This document shows, piece by piece, positions 56,959 through 64,000 of a stretch of 64,000 bases of DNA. This DNA comes from Paenibacillus sp. FSL R5-0623. Lineage in GTDB: Bacteria; Bacillota; Bacilli; Paenibacillales; Paenibacillaceae. A program made the position numbers and the translations under genes. How positions within the stretch are numbered: the stretch's first letter is position 1; every line of letters starts with the position of its first letter. The DNA lies in assembly GCF_037974265.1 (NCBI RefSeq), contig NZ_CP150233.1, positions 558,001 to 622,000 on the forward strand. The letters run 5' to 3'. Below the pieces are notes generated by a model, which saw only the letters and a list, made by a program, of their open reading frames with translations, was not told the origin of the DNA and ran no database searches.

Positions 56959-57927
56959 ATGAAATCAACTACAGGAAGACAGCGCCGCATGGTGGTTATG
57001 CTGTCCTCATTGATGATATGCGGAGTTTTGCTTACGGCGTGCCAGAACGGCACAGAGGAGAGCCAGAATCCGAATGGAGCAGGTAACACACAACAGGAGT
57101 CGGACGGCACAACGGTTCATTTTACGGAGGATAAAGGAACGGATGGCGACAATGCTGGCGGGGATGACTCATCATCTTCTGGCAACAGCGGTGAAGGCAC
57201 GAATAGCGAGTCTGGGAATGCTTCAGCAGGCGAAGGGCAGGGCTCTTCGGACAATGGGAATGGTGCGACAGCGGAAGATCCATTGCTGGAGAAACGCAGT
57301 ATCAGCGCACTGCAAACGACGATTGATGCACAATCTGTGGTGACCAATGCTGAGTCTATGACCGTCATTGTGAACAAGCAACGGAGTCTGCCTGACGGGT
57401 ACGAGCCGGACGATCTGGTAGAGCCAAATGTACCGTTCTCCTTCGACGAACCACACGAGAAGCGGCATATGCGCAAGGAAGCTGCGGAGGCACTGGAGAA
57501 GTTGTTTGCAGGTGCAAAAGCGGACGGCATTGAGCTTCGTGCAGTGTCCGGTTATCGTTCATATCAGCGTCAGGTATCCATCTATAACAATAATGTCAAA
57601 ACCAAAGGTCAAGAATACACAGATCGCGTGAGTTCTGTGCCAGGCCGAAGCGAACATCAGACGGGTCTTGCCATTGATGTATCCAGCCCGAGTGTGGGCA
57701 ATGTGCTGGAAGAGGTATTTGGCACATCGAAGGAAGGCCAGTGGTTGGCTGAACACGCTGCAGAATACGGATATGTCATCCGTTATCTGCAAGGTGAAGA
57801 AGATACCACAGGTTACGTCTATGAGCCTTGGCATATCCGGTACATCGGTACAGATTTGGCACCGGACGTGGCGAAGAGTGGGTTAACTCTGGAAGAATAC
57901 TTCGATGAGGCTAATATCAAGTTGTAA
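56959..57927 (+). CDS. VanY-type D-alanyl-D-alanine carboxypeptidase lipoprotein (M15B)
   Basis: The lipobox LLTAC follows a signal helix, then about 80 residues of Gly/Ser/Asn/Glu-rich spacer, then the M15B peptidase. Zinc ligands and active site are complete: SEHQTGLAIDVS (His, Asp) and EPWHIRYIG (catalytic Glu, His), with YRSYQRQ upstream. It trims the terminal D-Ala of peptidoglycan stem peptides at the cell surface. It is a housekeeping-type DacB/YodJ-like enzyme; nothing links it to vancomycin resistance. ATG 56959 has AGGAG seven bases upstream. Confidence 0.94.
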   Translation: MKSTTGRQRRMVVMLSSLMICGVLLTACQNGTEESQNPNGAGNTQQESDGTTVHFTEDKGTDGDNAGGDDSSSSGNSGEGTNSESGNASAGEGQGSSDNGNGATAEDPLLEKRSISALQTTIDAQSVVTNAESMTVIVNKQRSLPDGYEPDDLVEPNVPFSFDEPHEKRHMRKEAAEALEKLFAGAKADGIELRAVSGYRSYQRQVSIYNNNVKTKGQEYTDRVSSVPGRSEHQTGLAIDVSSPSVGNVLEEVFGTSKEGQWLAEHAAEYGYVIRYLQGEEDTTGYVYEPWHIRYIGTDLAPDVAKSGLTLEEYFDEANIKL

Positions 57928-57982
57928 TCAGGCCTACCTATGGTTTCCATTTGATTAGTTAATACTATCTCGTTATGAACAG

Positions 57983-58038
57983 GTCCCAGGAAGCGCATCA
58001 TTTGTTGAACAGATGGTGCCCTTCCTGGGACTTTTTTT
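57983..58038 (+). terminator. Intrinsic terminator after the carboxypeptidase gene
   Basis: GTCCCAGGAAG (57983-57993) pairs with CTTCCTGGGAC (58021-58031), extended inward by GCATCAT/ATGGTGC pairing, then seven Ts. Confidence 0.9.
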
Positions 58039-58184
58039 GTGTACATCGAATTTTGGTATATCAAATATGTGCGAAGAAGAAGAACCACCAGCTTAAGTTT
58101 TAATTTTTTGTTCGGGATTCGAATGGGCTGATATAATTAAGGCATGCATTATAGATAAATACAACCAAAGCGAGGGACGAGAGA

Positions 58185-58586
58185 ATGAGTAGACAGCAGG
58201 TATTTACCGGCTCCCCATGGGAACCGTTGGTGGGATATTGCCGTGCTATCCGTGTGGGTAACCGAATTGAAGTGGCGGGTACAACCGCGATGCAAGATGG
58301 TGTAGTTGTTGGGGCAGGTGATCCGTATGCACAGACAAGGTTCGTTTTGCAGACGATCGAGAATGCACTGAAAGAACTGGGGGCTGATATGTCGCATGTG
58401 GTGAGAACCCGGATGTTTGTGACCGATATCTCCAGATGGGAGGAAGTTGGCAAGGCGCACGGTGAATTTTTTGGACAGATCCAGCCTGTAGCTACCATGG
58501 TTGAAGTTAGCGCACTCATTGATCCCTTGTTGATGGTTGAGATTGAAGTGGAAGCGATTGTTGAAGATGAAGTCCAAGCCGATTGA
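58185..58586 (+). CDS. Divergent RidA/YjgF-family protein
   Basis: A 133-residue member of the RidA superfamily with the EVAGTTA and VVRTRMFVTDISRW segments of the Rid4-7-like branches. Near the C-terminus, MVEVSALIDPLLMVEIEVEAI lacks the RidA arginine that the 37-kb copy carries (R before SAVEV). It may therefore not be a classical imine deaminase. ATG 58185 follows CGAGGGACGAGAG. Confidence 0.88.
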   Translation: MSRQQVFTGSPWEPLVGYCRAIRVGNRIEVAGTTAMQDGVVVGAGDPYAQTRFVLQTIENALKELGADMSHVVRTRMFVTDISRWEEVGKAHGEFFGQIQPVATMVEVSALIDPLLMVEIEVEAIVEDEVQAD

Positions 58587-58744
58587 TTCTGACGGTTATC
58601 CGGAAGATATCTAAGGAACATAGGACGTCTTATTTGGCCATCAGGTCCTCTTTTTAAAATGTAAAGAACACCAGACATGTTATTTCTCGAATTCCTCTGA
58701 TAAAAATACTGTAAACATCTGTTTATTCTGATATAAATTGTCTC

Positions 58745-58805
58745 AGATTCCTTAGATTTCTGCGGACGCTTCAAAGCCTTGAATAAGACGCCTCAGATTC
58801 GTTAG
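58745..58805. repeat. GATTCGTTAG-type motifs
   Basis: GATTCCTTAG at 58745-58754 (one mismatch) and GATTCGTTAG at 58796-58805 (exact). Members of the same motif group occur near 9.8 and 28.4 kb. Confidence 0.4.
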
Positions 58806-58937
58806 TGTTAACGCCACTTGCTCTCACATTCAGTATGCAACCTATTTCGTATGCAGCGCACATCGCACGTGTCTGCTCTGGACAAGTTTCAGGTACGCTT
58901 TGGTTTGAAGCAGTTTGTAGACACGCTCTAAAAAACT

Positions 58938-58961
58938 AAAACCAAAACCAAAACCAAAACC
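58938..58961 (+). repeat. (AAAACC)4 tandem hexamer
   Basis: Four perfect AAAACC units, followed by a degenerate AACAAACCC. It sits directly next to the terminator of the minus-strand stalk-domain gene. Confidence 0.8.
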
Positions 58962-58970
58962 AACAAACCC

Positions 58971-59018
58971 AAAAAAATAACCTTACCCGTGCCTGTCAGA
59001 AGACAAGCGGATAAGGTT
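58971..59018 (-). terminator. Intrinsic terminator of the stalk-domain gene
   Basis: On the minus strand AACCTTA..TGTC pairs with GACA..TAAGGTT (59012-59018 with 58979-58985, plus inner pairs), followed by ATTTTTTT. It lies about 195 bp after the stop codon. Confidence 0.75.
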
Positions 59019-59213
59019 GTTTTGAACTAATTTCGCCGCCTGGCGCACGGCTGAGCTCTTGATGCGCCAAACTCATTACACCGCGCGCCAGGAGCTACAT
59101 GCGAATGGCTGGTCATTATGATGCTCCACACTCATGACCCCGTGCTAGCGATGCACACGGTCGTCTGCAACAACATATAACATGTGTTTCAGCCAGACGT
59201 TTTTCCAACCGTA

Positions 59214-60284
59214 TTATTTCGCTTCCAGCTCTGTTGCAGGTGCTTCAACAACCACTTTCCAAGCCGTTCCGATTGGAGGCAGGCTACGTGTCAACACAGG
59301 GCTGTAGAACCCAATGACTTTAGTGCCTTTGGTCAGTTCTTCAGCTTTTACCGTTTCACCTTCGTGGTTCACGATCAGTGTGTCTTTGTCGATGTTCAGC
59401 ACGACATGGTCAGGAGCTGTTTCTGTTAACCGTGTACCTGTGATCTCAATCTGTGAGATGCTGCCTTCAGCTGTTGTTACATTTTCAATTGTACCCGCTG
59501 TACCCAGAAGCTCTTTAGGCTGTGCCTCAGATGCTGTAGCCGTATCCAGTACAGTAACTGTATAGGTTGGCGTTTGTGGTGGCAGACTGCGAGTAGTGAT
59601 CAGGGAATGCTCAGCTTCCACGTTCATGCCAATGGCCAGATCAGTCAGTGCAATCTCTTTCCCCTCAACTGAGATGAATTTCGTCTCATCGCTAAGATTG
59701 AGCACAATACCATCCGTACCTGCACCGCCAATCTGGATAGACTTATATTTATCTTGGTTCGAGATTCTGGTAATTACACCACGTTCAGTAACCGTCTTCA
59801 CGTCCTCTTCACTGGAGATCGTCACCTGATTTCCTGTTGTGTTCACTTGTCCATGCAGTGCTTTCTCAGCAAAAGATGCCGGTACATACAATTTGCCGCC
59901 TGTGATTTCGGGCGCTGTGCCCAGTGTGAGCAGCATTTTATTCACAGAATATTGATCCTTGCCTGTGATTACCTGTGTCCAGAGAGCGCCACGAGTCAGC
60001 TCTGCAGTTTTGGTTTCTTTATTCCATTCCAGTTCAATACCCAGTGCGTCGGTAAGATCGCGCAGCGGGATCATGGCTACTTTGCCATCCTTGTTCCAAT
60101 AACCATCAGAGATGGATGCACCATTCACGGATACGTTTACTACACTCACTGCGTTACTATCTGCTGAAACGGATGTTTGATGGACTGGTTGTGTTTTGTC
60201 CAGTGTTGCTGCATAAGCGGCTCCGCCACCCAATGCCATGGATAGAGCCATCAGTGCACTTACTTTTTTCATGTTGTTGTTCAT
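59214..60284 (-). CDS. Secreted stalk-domain (copper amine oxidase N-like) protein
   Basis: A secreted protein of about 356 residues with a signal peptide (LMALSMALGGGAAYA). The copper-amine-oxidase-N/stalk domain follows (about 50-160; KVAMIPLRDLTDALGIELEW and KLYVPASFAEKAL are signature blocks), and then two beta-rich domains that each end near TRSLPP, a small internal duplication. No catalytic motif is visible; these domains usually mediate wall or glycan interactions in Paenibacillaceae. ATG 60284 has GAAGGG upstream. Confidence 0.88.
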   Translation of the reverse strand: MNNNMKKVSALMALSMALGGGAAYAATLDKTQPVHQTSVSADSNAVSVVNVSVNGASISDGYWNKDGKVAMIPLRDLTDALGIELEWNKETKTAELTRGALWTQVITGKDQYSVNKMLLTLGTAPEITGGKLYVPASFAEKALHGQVNTTGNQVTISSEEDVKTVTERGVITRISNQDKYKSIQIGGAGTDGIVLNLSDETKFISVEGKEIALTDLAIGMNVEAEHSLITTRSLPPQTPTYTVTVLDTATASEAQPKELLGTAGTIENVTTAEGSISQIEITGTRLTETAPDHVVLNIDKDTLIVNHEGETVKAEELTKGTKVIGFYSPVLTRSLPPIGTAWKVVVEAPATELEAK

Positions 60285-60532
60285 CAATATTCATCCCTTC
60301 TAATCTGTGTACTGTCGCGGTAAAATCTTCTTTAGGGCCGCGCTTCAAGTTAATAGACGGGACAAATGGTCTAAGTGTTGCAGTTGAAATGCAATGAACG
60401 TAAGCGGTAGGTTATTTAAAATTAGAAATATCGCTTGTATTGCAGGTTATCCGCAGCAGGATCAGGTTAATTTCAGGTAGTGGCCAAACCATAGTCCTAT
60501 TTCACATTCAATTACGAGGAGGAACGGATTAG

Positions 60533-61009
60533 ATGAGTGATATGTTGGTAGCGCTCTATCGTTTGCCGGAGCAAGAGAGTGGACTGAGAACACTGGAGGA
60601 ATCCTCCATTGTGATTCGTAGAGCCATTGCCCCAGAAAAACAGCTTGTACTGGATTGGGTGAGGTCACATTTTAGTCAGGCTTGGGTGGATGAATGTGAG
60701 GTCGCTTTTGCGCGTCAGCCGGTGTCTTGTTATATTGCGGTTGAGCATGGGAAAATGATTGGATTTGCCTGTTACGAAGCGACATGTCGCAACTTCTTCG
60801 GACCAACAGGTGTGAGCCAGGATGCACGGGGCAAAGGTGTAGGTACAGCCTTGTTACTGGCCTGTATGCATGCGATGAAGGCGGACGGTTATGGGTATGC
60901 GATTATCGGATCAGCGGGACCTGTGGATTTCTATGCCAGGACGCTGGGTGCCGTGAAGATTGAAAATTCAACGCCGGGTATTTACGAAGGCATGCTGCGG
61001 GCAGACTAG
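60533..61009 (+). CDS. GNAT-family N-acetyltransferase
   Basis: A 158-residue acetyltransferase with the acetyl-CoA motif ARGKGVGTALLLA and the final strand/turn VDFYARTLGAVKIENS. GAGGAGG precedes the ATG. It lies 44 bp upstream of the Gfo/Idh/MocA gene on the same strand with no terminator between, so a two-gene unit is likely. Possible acetylation of a sugar-type metabolite is a guess from context. Confidence 0.88.
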   Translation: MSDMLVALYRLPEQESGLRTLEESSIVIRRAIAPEKQLVLDWVRSHFSQAWVDECEVAFARQPVSCYIAVEHGKMIGFACYEATCRNFFGPTGVSQDARGKGVGTALLLACMHAMKADGYGYAIIGSAGPVDFYARTLGAVKIENSTPGIYEGMLRAD

Positions 61010-61053
61010 ACGATAATGATGTTCTGGAAGTTGTGGAAAAGGAAGGGAGGACG

Positions 61054-62127
61054 ATGATGAGCACGAAACAAATGTTGCACATCGGAATGATTGGTACAGG
61101 ATCAATCTCGGATCTTCATATGAGGTGTTATGCCAAAAACGAGGATGCCGTCATCTATGCCATCTGCGATCTGAACGAAGAACGGGCTAAGGCTGCTGCG
61201 CAGAAGTACGATGCTCAATCCGTGTACACCGATTATCGGGAGATGCTGGAGGACCCGCATGTGGATGCTGTCAGTATCTGTACCTGGAATAATACACATG
61301 CCGAATTTGCCATTGCTGCACTGGAGGCAGGTAAGCATGTGTTGCTGGAGAAACCGGTCGCAACCAATGTGGAAGATGCGCTCCGGATTGAAGAAGCGGT
61401 GAAGAGGAGCGGACGTACCTTTATCGTTGGATTTGTGCGGCGGTATGATAACAATATGCAGATGATGCGCAGATTCATTGATGCCGGGGAGTTTGGTGAA
61501 CTGTATTATGCCAAAGCTTCCATTCTGCGGCGTCATGGCAATCCAGGCGGTTGGTTTGCTGATAAAAGCCGTTCCGGCGGAGGCCCCCTGATTGATCTCG
61601 GCGTACATATTATTGACCAGTGTTGGTACCTCATGGGCAAGCCGAAACCTGTTTCGGTCAGTGGTAATACGTATCGGAAGTTGGGCAATCGTGCCCATAT
61701 CGAACATCTTTCTTTTTACAAAGCAGCCGACTACAGCGCAGCTGTGAATGACGTGGAAGATATGGCGAATGCACTTATTCGGTTTGAGAACGGGGCTTCG
61801 CTGGCGGTGGATGTGAGCTTTACCCTGCATGCACGCGGAGATGAATCTTCGGTGAAATTATACGGCGAGCGTGGTGGGTTCGAACTGGAGCCGGAGACAC
61901 TGATCGTCACGGAGAAGAATAATACCATCCTGAATATTGAACCCCAGACGGACAATACGGGTCTCCATATTCATAGTGCATTCCAGAACCAGATTGACCA
62001 CTTTGTGGACTGCTGCCTGAACGGCACAGAGCCGATCAGCCCAATTGCAGATGGCGTGGCTTCCACGCGCATGTTGTGCGGAATCTACGAATCCGCTGAG
62101 AAAGGGCAAGAGATTCGTCTGGATTGA
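61054..62127 (+). CDS. Gfo/Idh/MocA-family oxidoreductase
   Basis: An NAD(P)-dependent dehydrogenase of about 357 residues acting on sugars or cyclitols. The Rossmann motif GMIGTGSISDLHM is at the start, followed by the family's EKPVATN with the catalytic lysine (about 95). The C-terminal domain contains GGGPLIDLGVHIIDQCWYL, with the Asp and His that usually complete the active site. ATG 61054 or 61057 follows GGGAGG; GTG 61033 is a less likely longer start. Confidence 0.92.
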   Translation: MMSTKQMLHIGMIGTGSISDLHMRCYAKNEDAVIYAICDLNEERAKAAAQKYDAQSVYTDYREMLEDPHVDAVSICTWNNTHAEFAIAALEAGKHVLLEKPVATNVEDALRIEEAVKRSGRTFIVGFVRRYDNNMQMMRRFIDAGEFGELYYAKASILRRHGNPGGWFADKSRSGGGPLIDLGVHIIDQCWYLMGKPKPVSVSGNTYRKLGNRAHIEHLSFYKAADYSAAVNDVEDMANALIRFENGASLAVDVSFTLHARGDESSVKLYGERGGFELEPETLIVTEKNNTILNIEPQTDNTGLHIHSAFQNQIDHFVDCCLNGTEPISPIADGVASTRMLCGIYESAEKGQEIRLD

Positions 62128-62162
62128 GTCCATTTTACGTGGCCGTTGTCCTTCATCATATT

Positions 62163-62208
62163 AAAAAGCATGCGTCTTCCGCGTGATCTGCGGTTACGCA
62201 TGCTTTTT
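62163..62208. terminator. Bidirectional intrinsic terminator
   Basis: AAAAAGCATGCGT (62163-62175) pairs with ACGCATGCTTTTT (62196-62208). It lies between the oxidoreductase and the facing small gene. Confidence 0.9.
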
Positions 62209-62216
62209 GGCATCAG

Positions 62217-62585
62217 TCATTTGTTCAACGGTGAATTTTCGTACCCAGGGTCATCATAATCCGTATCCTGCAGCCTTGGAAGCACGTTCATGCTTTCAAT
62301 TGCCTGCCGGGTATCCGGCGTGCCGTGGTCATACAGAAAGGTATACAGCAAGGTCATACCATCCGAAAATTGCTCTGTTGCCTCATCGTGGTCTGCTGAT
62401 TTGTAGGGTACCGGTGCCCGTTGCAATGTATAGGCATCGTCCTCCTCCAGCACCTTCATCAGATCTTTCAATCGGCCCAACTGTTCGTCATCCACCAACA
62501 CCTCAAAGGGTGTAGATTCGTTCTTTGTTTGCTCAATAAGATTATGAGTTACCGATACATACAGATGTTGTTTGTCGTCCTGCAT
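62217..62585 (-). CDS. Unrecognised acidic protein, 122 residues
   Basis: A soluble, acidic protein (about 15 Asp and Glu in the first 60 residues) of unknown family. It begins MQDDKQHLYVSVTHNLIEQ and has a predicted helical middle with a disordered C-terminus. ATG 62585 has GGGGG seven bases upstream, which is better than the upstream in-frame starts to 62642. It is immediately bracketed by a terminator, which supports a real gene. Confidence 0.65.
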   Translation of the reverse strand: MQDDKQHLYVSVTHNLIEQTKNESTPFEVLVDDEQLGRLKDLMKVLEEDDAYTLQRAPVPYKSADHDEATEQFSDGMTLLYTFLYDHGTPDTRQAIESMNVLPRLQDTDYDDPGYENSPLNK

Positions 62586-62680
62586 AATCCAACCCCCATT
62601 CTGAAATGGAAAAAAGACGCTTCTACTGTTAATAAACAGCAAAAAGCGCCCTGAAACGAGCTACTATGCTCGTATGTTAT

Positions 62681-62830
62681 TTACTCATCCACATGTTCAG
62701 TCACATATGACCAGCCATTACCTTTTCCTTCTAATCGACTTTGTTCAAAAAAATCAATTCCATCTACTGTAATACTGACTGACACGAGAGACGGTTCATC
62801 GCTAACTCCATAAGGGACCTCTTCCTTTGA
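62681..62830 (-). pseudogene. Protein-like open frame without a usable start (possible frameshifted small gene)
   Basis: Just after the helicase stop, an excellent ribosome site (AAAGGAAGAGG) is followed by an ATG that opens only 15 codons. In another frame the same stretch reads as sensible protein for about 50 codons (VSITVDGIDFFEQSRLEGKG) to a stop at 62681, but with no start codon. A one-base indel or a sequencing error would join the two. No family is recognised. Confidence 0.3.
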
Positions 62831-62831
62831 G

Positions 62832-64000
62832 TTATTTCCCCAATCTCCCCGTTACGGGAACCTGGCGGGTACCGGCCTCCATCGATCCTGAACACAGGGG
62901 ACAGGCGGGAGGACCCGATGATGCTTTCTTAGTTGCTTTAGAAGGTACAGCTGGCTTCTGTCTTAACCACGCTTTACAGGTGGATGAACTGCACTTCCAG
63001 ACCGCAACGGTCTCCGTACGCTCAGCATTACCTGAACCTGAAGTGTGCGAATGTGAACTGGAGGAACTCGCAGCTGTCGGACTCACACCTGTGGTGCTGA
63101 ATGCCTTATGATTGCGAATCTCCCCACTGCCACGCCGTTCACCGAAGCGATCCTCGTCACGTTCGTTGTGGACTTCGAAGTCCCGACGGTCACCGTGGCT
63201 GATGGCACGGCGCTGGGCCACATGCCGACCTTCGGAACGGGCACCTGAGCCGGACGAGCGGGCGTACTGTCCATTACCTTTACCATATGAAGTCTGACTG
63301 CTCGTCCGGCTCTCCTCACGAGGTTTGCGTTTGTCCGGAACTTCCATGCCGAAGGCTTCAAGCAGGAAACGGGACACATCCGCTGGTTTTCCGTGATGGC
63401 TCGCCGGTGAGGTGACATACAAGTACTGCTTGGCCCGTGTGATGGCAACGTAGGCGAGCCTGCGTTCTTCCTCCAGCGCCATGTCCAGTTCGGCATCTGT
63501 CTGCTGCATAGCAAGCGCAGCTTTCTGATCCTCAGGAATATCCTGACGAAGTGCTGTACTGTGCGGCACAATGCCTTCACTGGCTCCAATCCAGTACACA
63601 CAAGGGAACTCCAATCCTTTGGCCCGGTGAATCGTCATCAGCTGTACCGCGTCACTGTCCTGTGCACGGCGCAGAGATTCCATCTCACGGTGTCTGCGGG
63701 AGAGTTCATCCGCGAATTGGATGAACTCTTCCACGGTTTCGAATTTTTTGACGGCAGCTTCGAATTCATCCAGGGTTTCCAGCATCGTTTCCTTATAATG
63801 GGTGAAGATGCTGGGATCACCACTTTCCATATACTTGTCGTAGAACTGTCTGCGCATCTCCTGAATGGCAATGATGGGCTTCAGTTTGTGCAGTGATTTG
63901 ATCAGCTTGATGCGTTCCTTGACCTGTTCCTGCTGGAACGGTTTCAGCTTGTCCCATTTCACCAGATGGATGAGCGGATATTTCTTCGCCTGTTGTTGTT
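62832..64000 (-). CDS. UvrD/PcrA-family DNA helicase, C-terminal part (5' end outside window)
   Basis: The last 389 codons of a superfamily I helicase. Motif V ([18 protein letters not shown]) and motif VI ([15 protein letters not shown]) are intact. After a low-complexity, Arg/Gly/Ser-rich linker, the C-terminus has two CxxxxC/CxxC-type pairs (CSSSTCKAW and CPLCSG), forming a likely zinc ribbon. The frame is open to the window edge, so the Walker A half lies outside; the GTG at 63962 is internal. The zinc-ribbon tail is a variant not found in B. subtilis PcrA as I know it. Confidence 0.92.
   Translation of the reverse strand, partial: QQQAKKYPLIHLVKWDKLKPFQQEQVKERIKLIKSLHKLKPIIAIQEMRRQFYDKYMESGDPSIFTHYKETMLETLDEFEAAVKKFETVEEFIQFADELSRRHREMESLRRAQDSDAVQLMTIHRAKGLEFPCVYWIGASEGIVPHSTALRQDIPEDQKAALAMQQTDAELDMALEEERRLAYVAITRAKQYLYVTSPASHHGKPADVSRFLLEAFGMEVPDKRKPREESRTSSQTSYGKGNGQYARSSGSGARSEGRHVAQRRAISHGDRRDFEVHNERDEDRFGERRGSGEIRNHKAFSTTGVSPTAASSSSSHSHTSGSGNAERTETVAVWKCSSSTCKAWLRQKPAVPSKATKKASSGPPACPLCSGSMEAGTRQVPVTGRLGK

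Larger units (their letters stand above)
58587..58970. other. Gene-free region with short motifs
   Basis: No gene is supported. It contains GATTCCTTAG (58745-58754), GATTCGTTAG (58796-58805), an AGGAC/GTCCT pairing near 58621 that runs into CTTTTT and could be a weak terminator for the upstream gene, and the AAAACC tandem repeat. Confidence 0.45.

Noticed and set aside
56959..57927. Vancomycin-resistance VanY
   Set aside because: No other van genes are present. The protein fits the ordinary D,D-carboxypeptidase lipoproteins of this group.
1..64000. CRISPR array, tRNA, rRNA or prophage
   Set aside because: No regularly spaced repeats, cloverleaf-like sequences, rRNA-like stretches or phage structural or integrase genes were seen on either strand.

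Overview
The window looks like chromosomal DNA of a Paenibacillus-type member of the Bacillales. The evidence is S-layer-homology (SLH) domains, several YesM/YesN-style regulators, a bacillithiol-dependent FosB, three YjcZ-type sporulation miniproteins, strong AGGAGG ribosome sites with many TTG/GTG starts, and moderate GC with sharply GC-rich patches inside a few genes. I see no prophage, integrase, transposase, CRISPR array, rRNA or tRNA. Genus is inferred from gene content, not from a marker gene.

Layout. 1-7 kb: a cut-off membrane-bound AraC-class regulator divergent from an SLH-anchored acid phosphatase, then a membrane protein and an acetyltransferase. 7-20 kb: an NAD(P)-binding protein, the NAD(P)HX repair enzyme, a lipoprotein/chemoreceptor pair, a cytosolic gamma-glutamyltransferase with an SDR, FosB, an S9 peptidase, and an APH-like kinase with an SMI1/KNR4 protein. 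20-25 kb: class I ribonucleotide reductase (alpha then beta), with an unusually long leader. 25-33 kb: a thiamine-binding-type protein, a lipoprotein, the YjcZ cluster, an ECF sigma/anti-sigma pair and an HD-GYP protein. 33-40 kb: a histidine kinase, MFS exporter, RidA, a TspO-like protein and a BART-superfamily transporter. 40-47 kb: a complete sugar-uptake module (YesN regulator, YesM kinase, two permeases, binding protein) with about 780 bp of repeats inserted before the binding-protein gene. 47-52 kb: a TetR regulator with two matching operators controlling itself and an SDR-hydrolase fusion, then an aminopeptidase, all flanked by two clusters of DnaA-box-like sequences. 52-64 kb: a SNF2 helicase with a SWIM protein, a D,D-carboxypeptidase, a second RidA, a stalk-domain protein, GNAT, a Gfo/Idh/MocA oxidoreductase and the 3' part of a UvrD-family helicase.

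The most interesting non-genic structure is (i) an interspersed inverted-repeat element in four states of completeness (5.1, 33.1, 36.2, 45.8 kb), (ii) a tandem 165-bp hairpin-rich unit inside the ABC transport operon, (iii) two same-strand arrays of DnaA-box-like 9-mers, (iv) a TetR operator pair readable by eye, and (v) a roughly 500-nt nrdA leader with NrdR-like boxes over its promoter and an internal terminator-like hairpin. Among proteins, the SLH-phosphatase carrying an autotransporter-type beta-strand repeat, the His/Met/Gly/Tyr-rich YjcZ variant, and the TetR-controlled SDR-hydrolase fusion deserve a second look.
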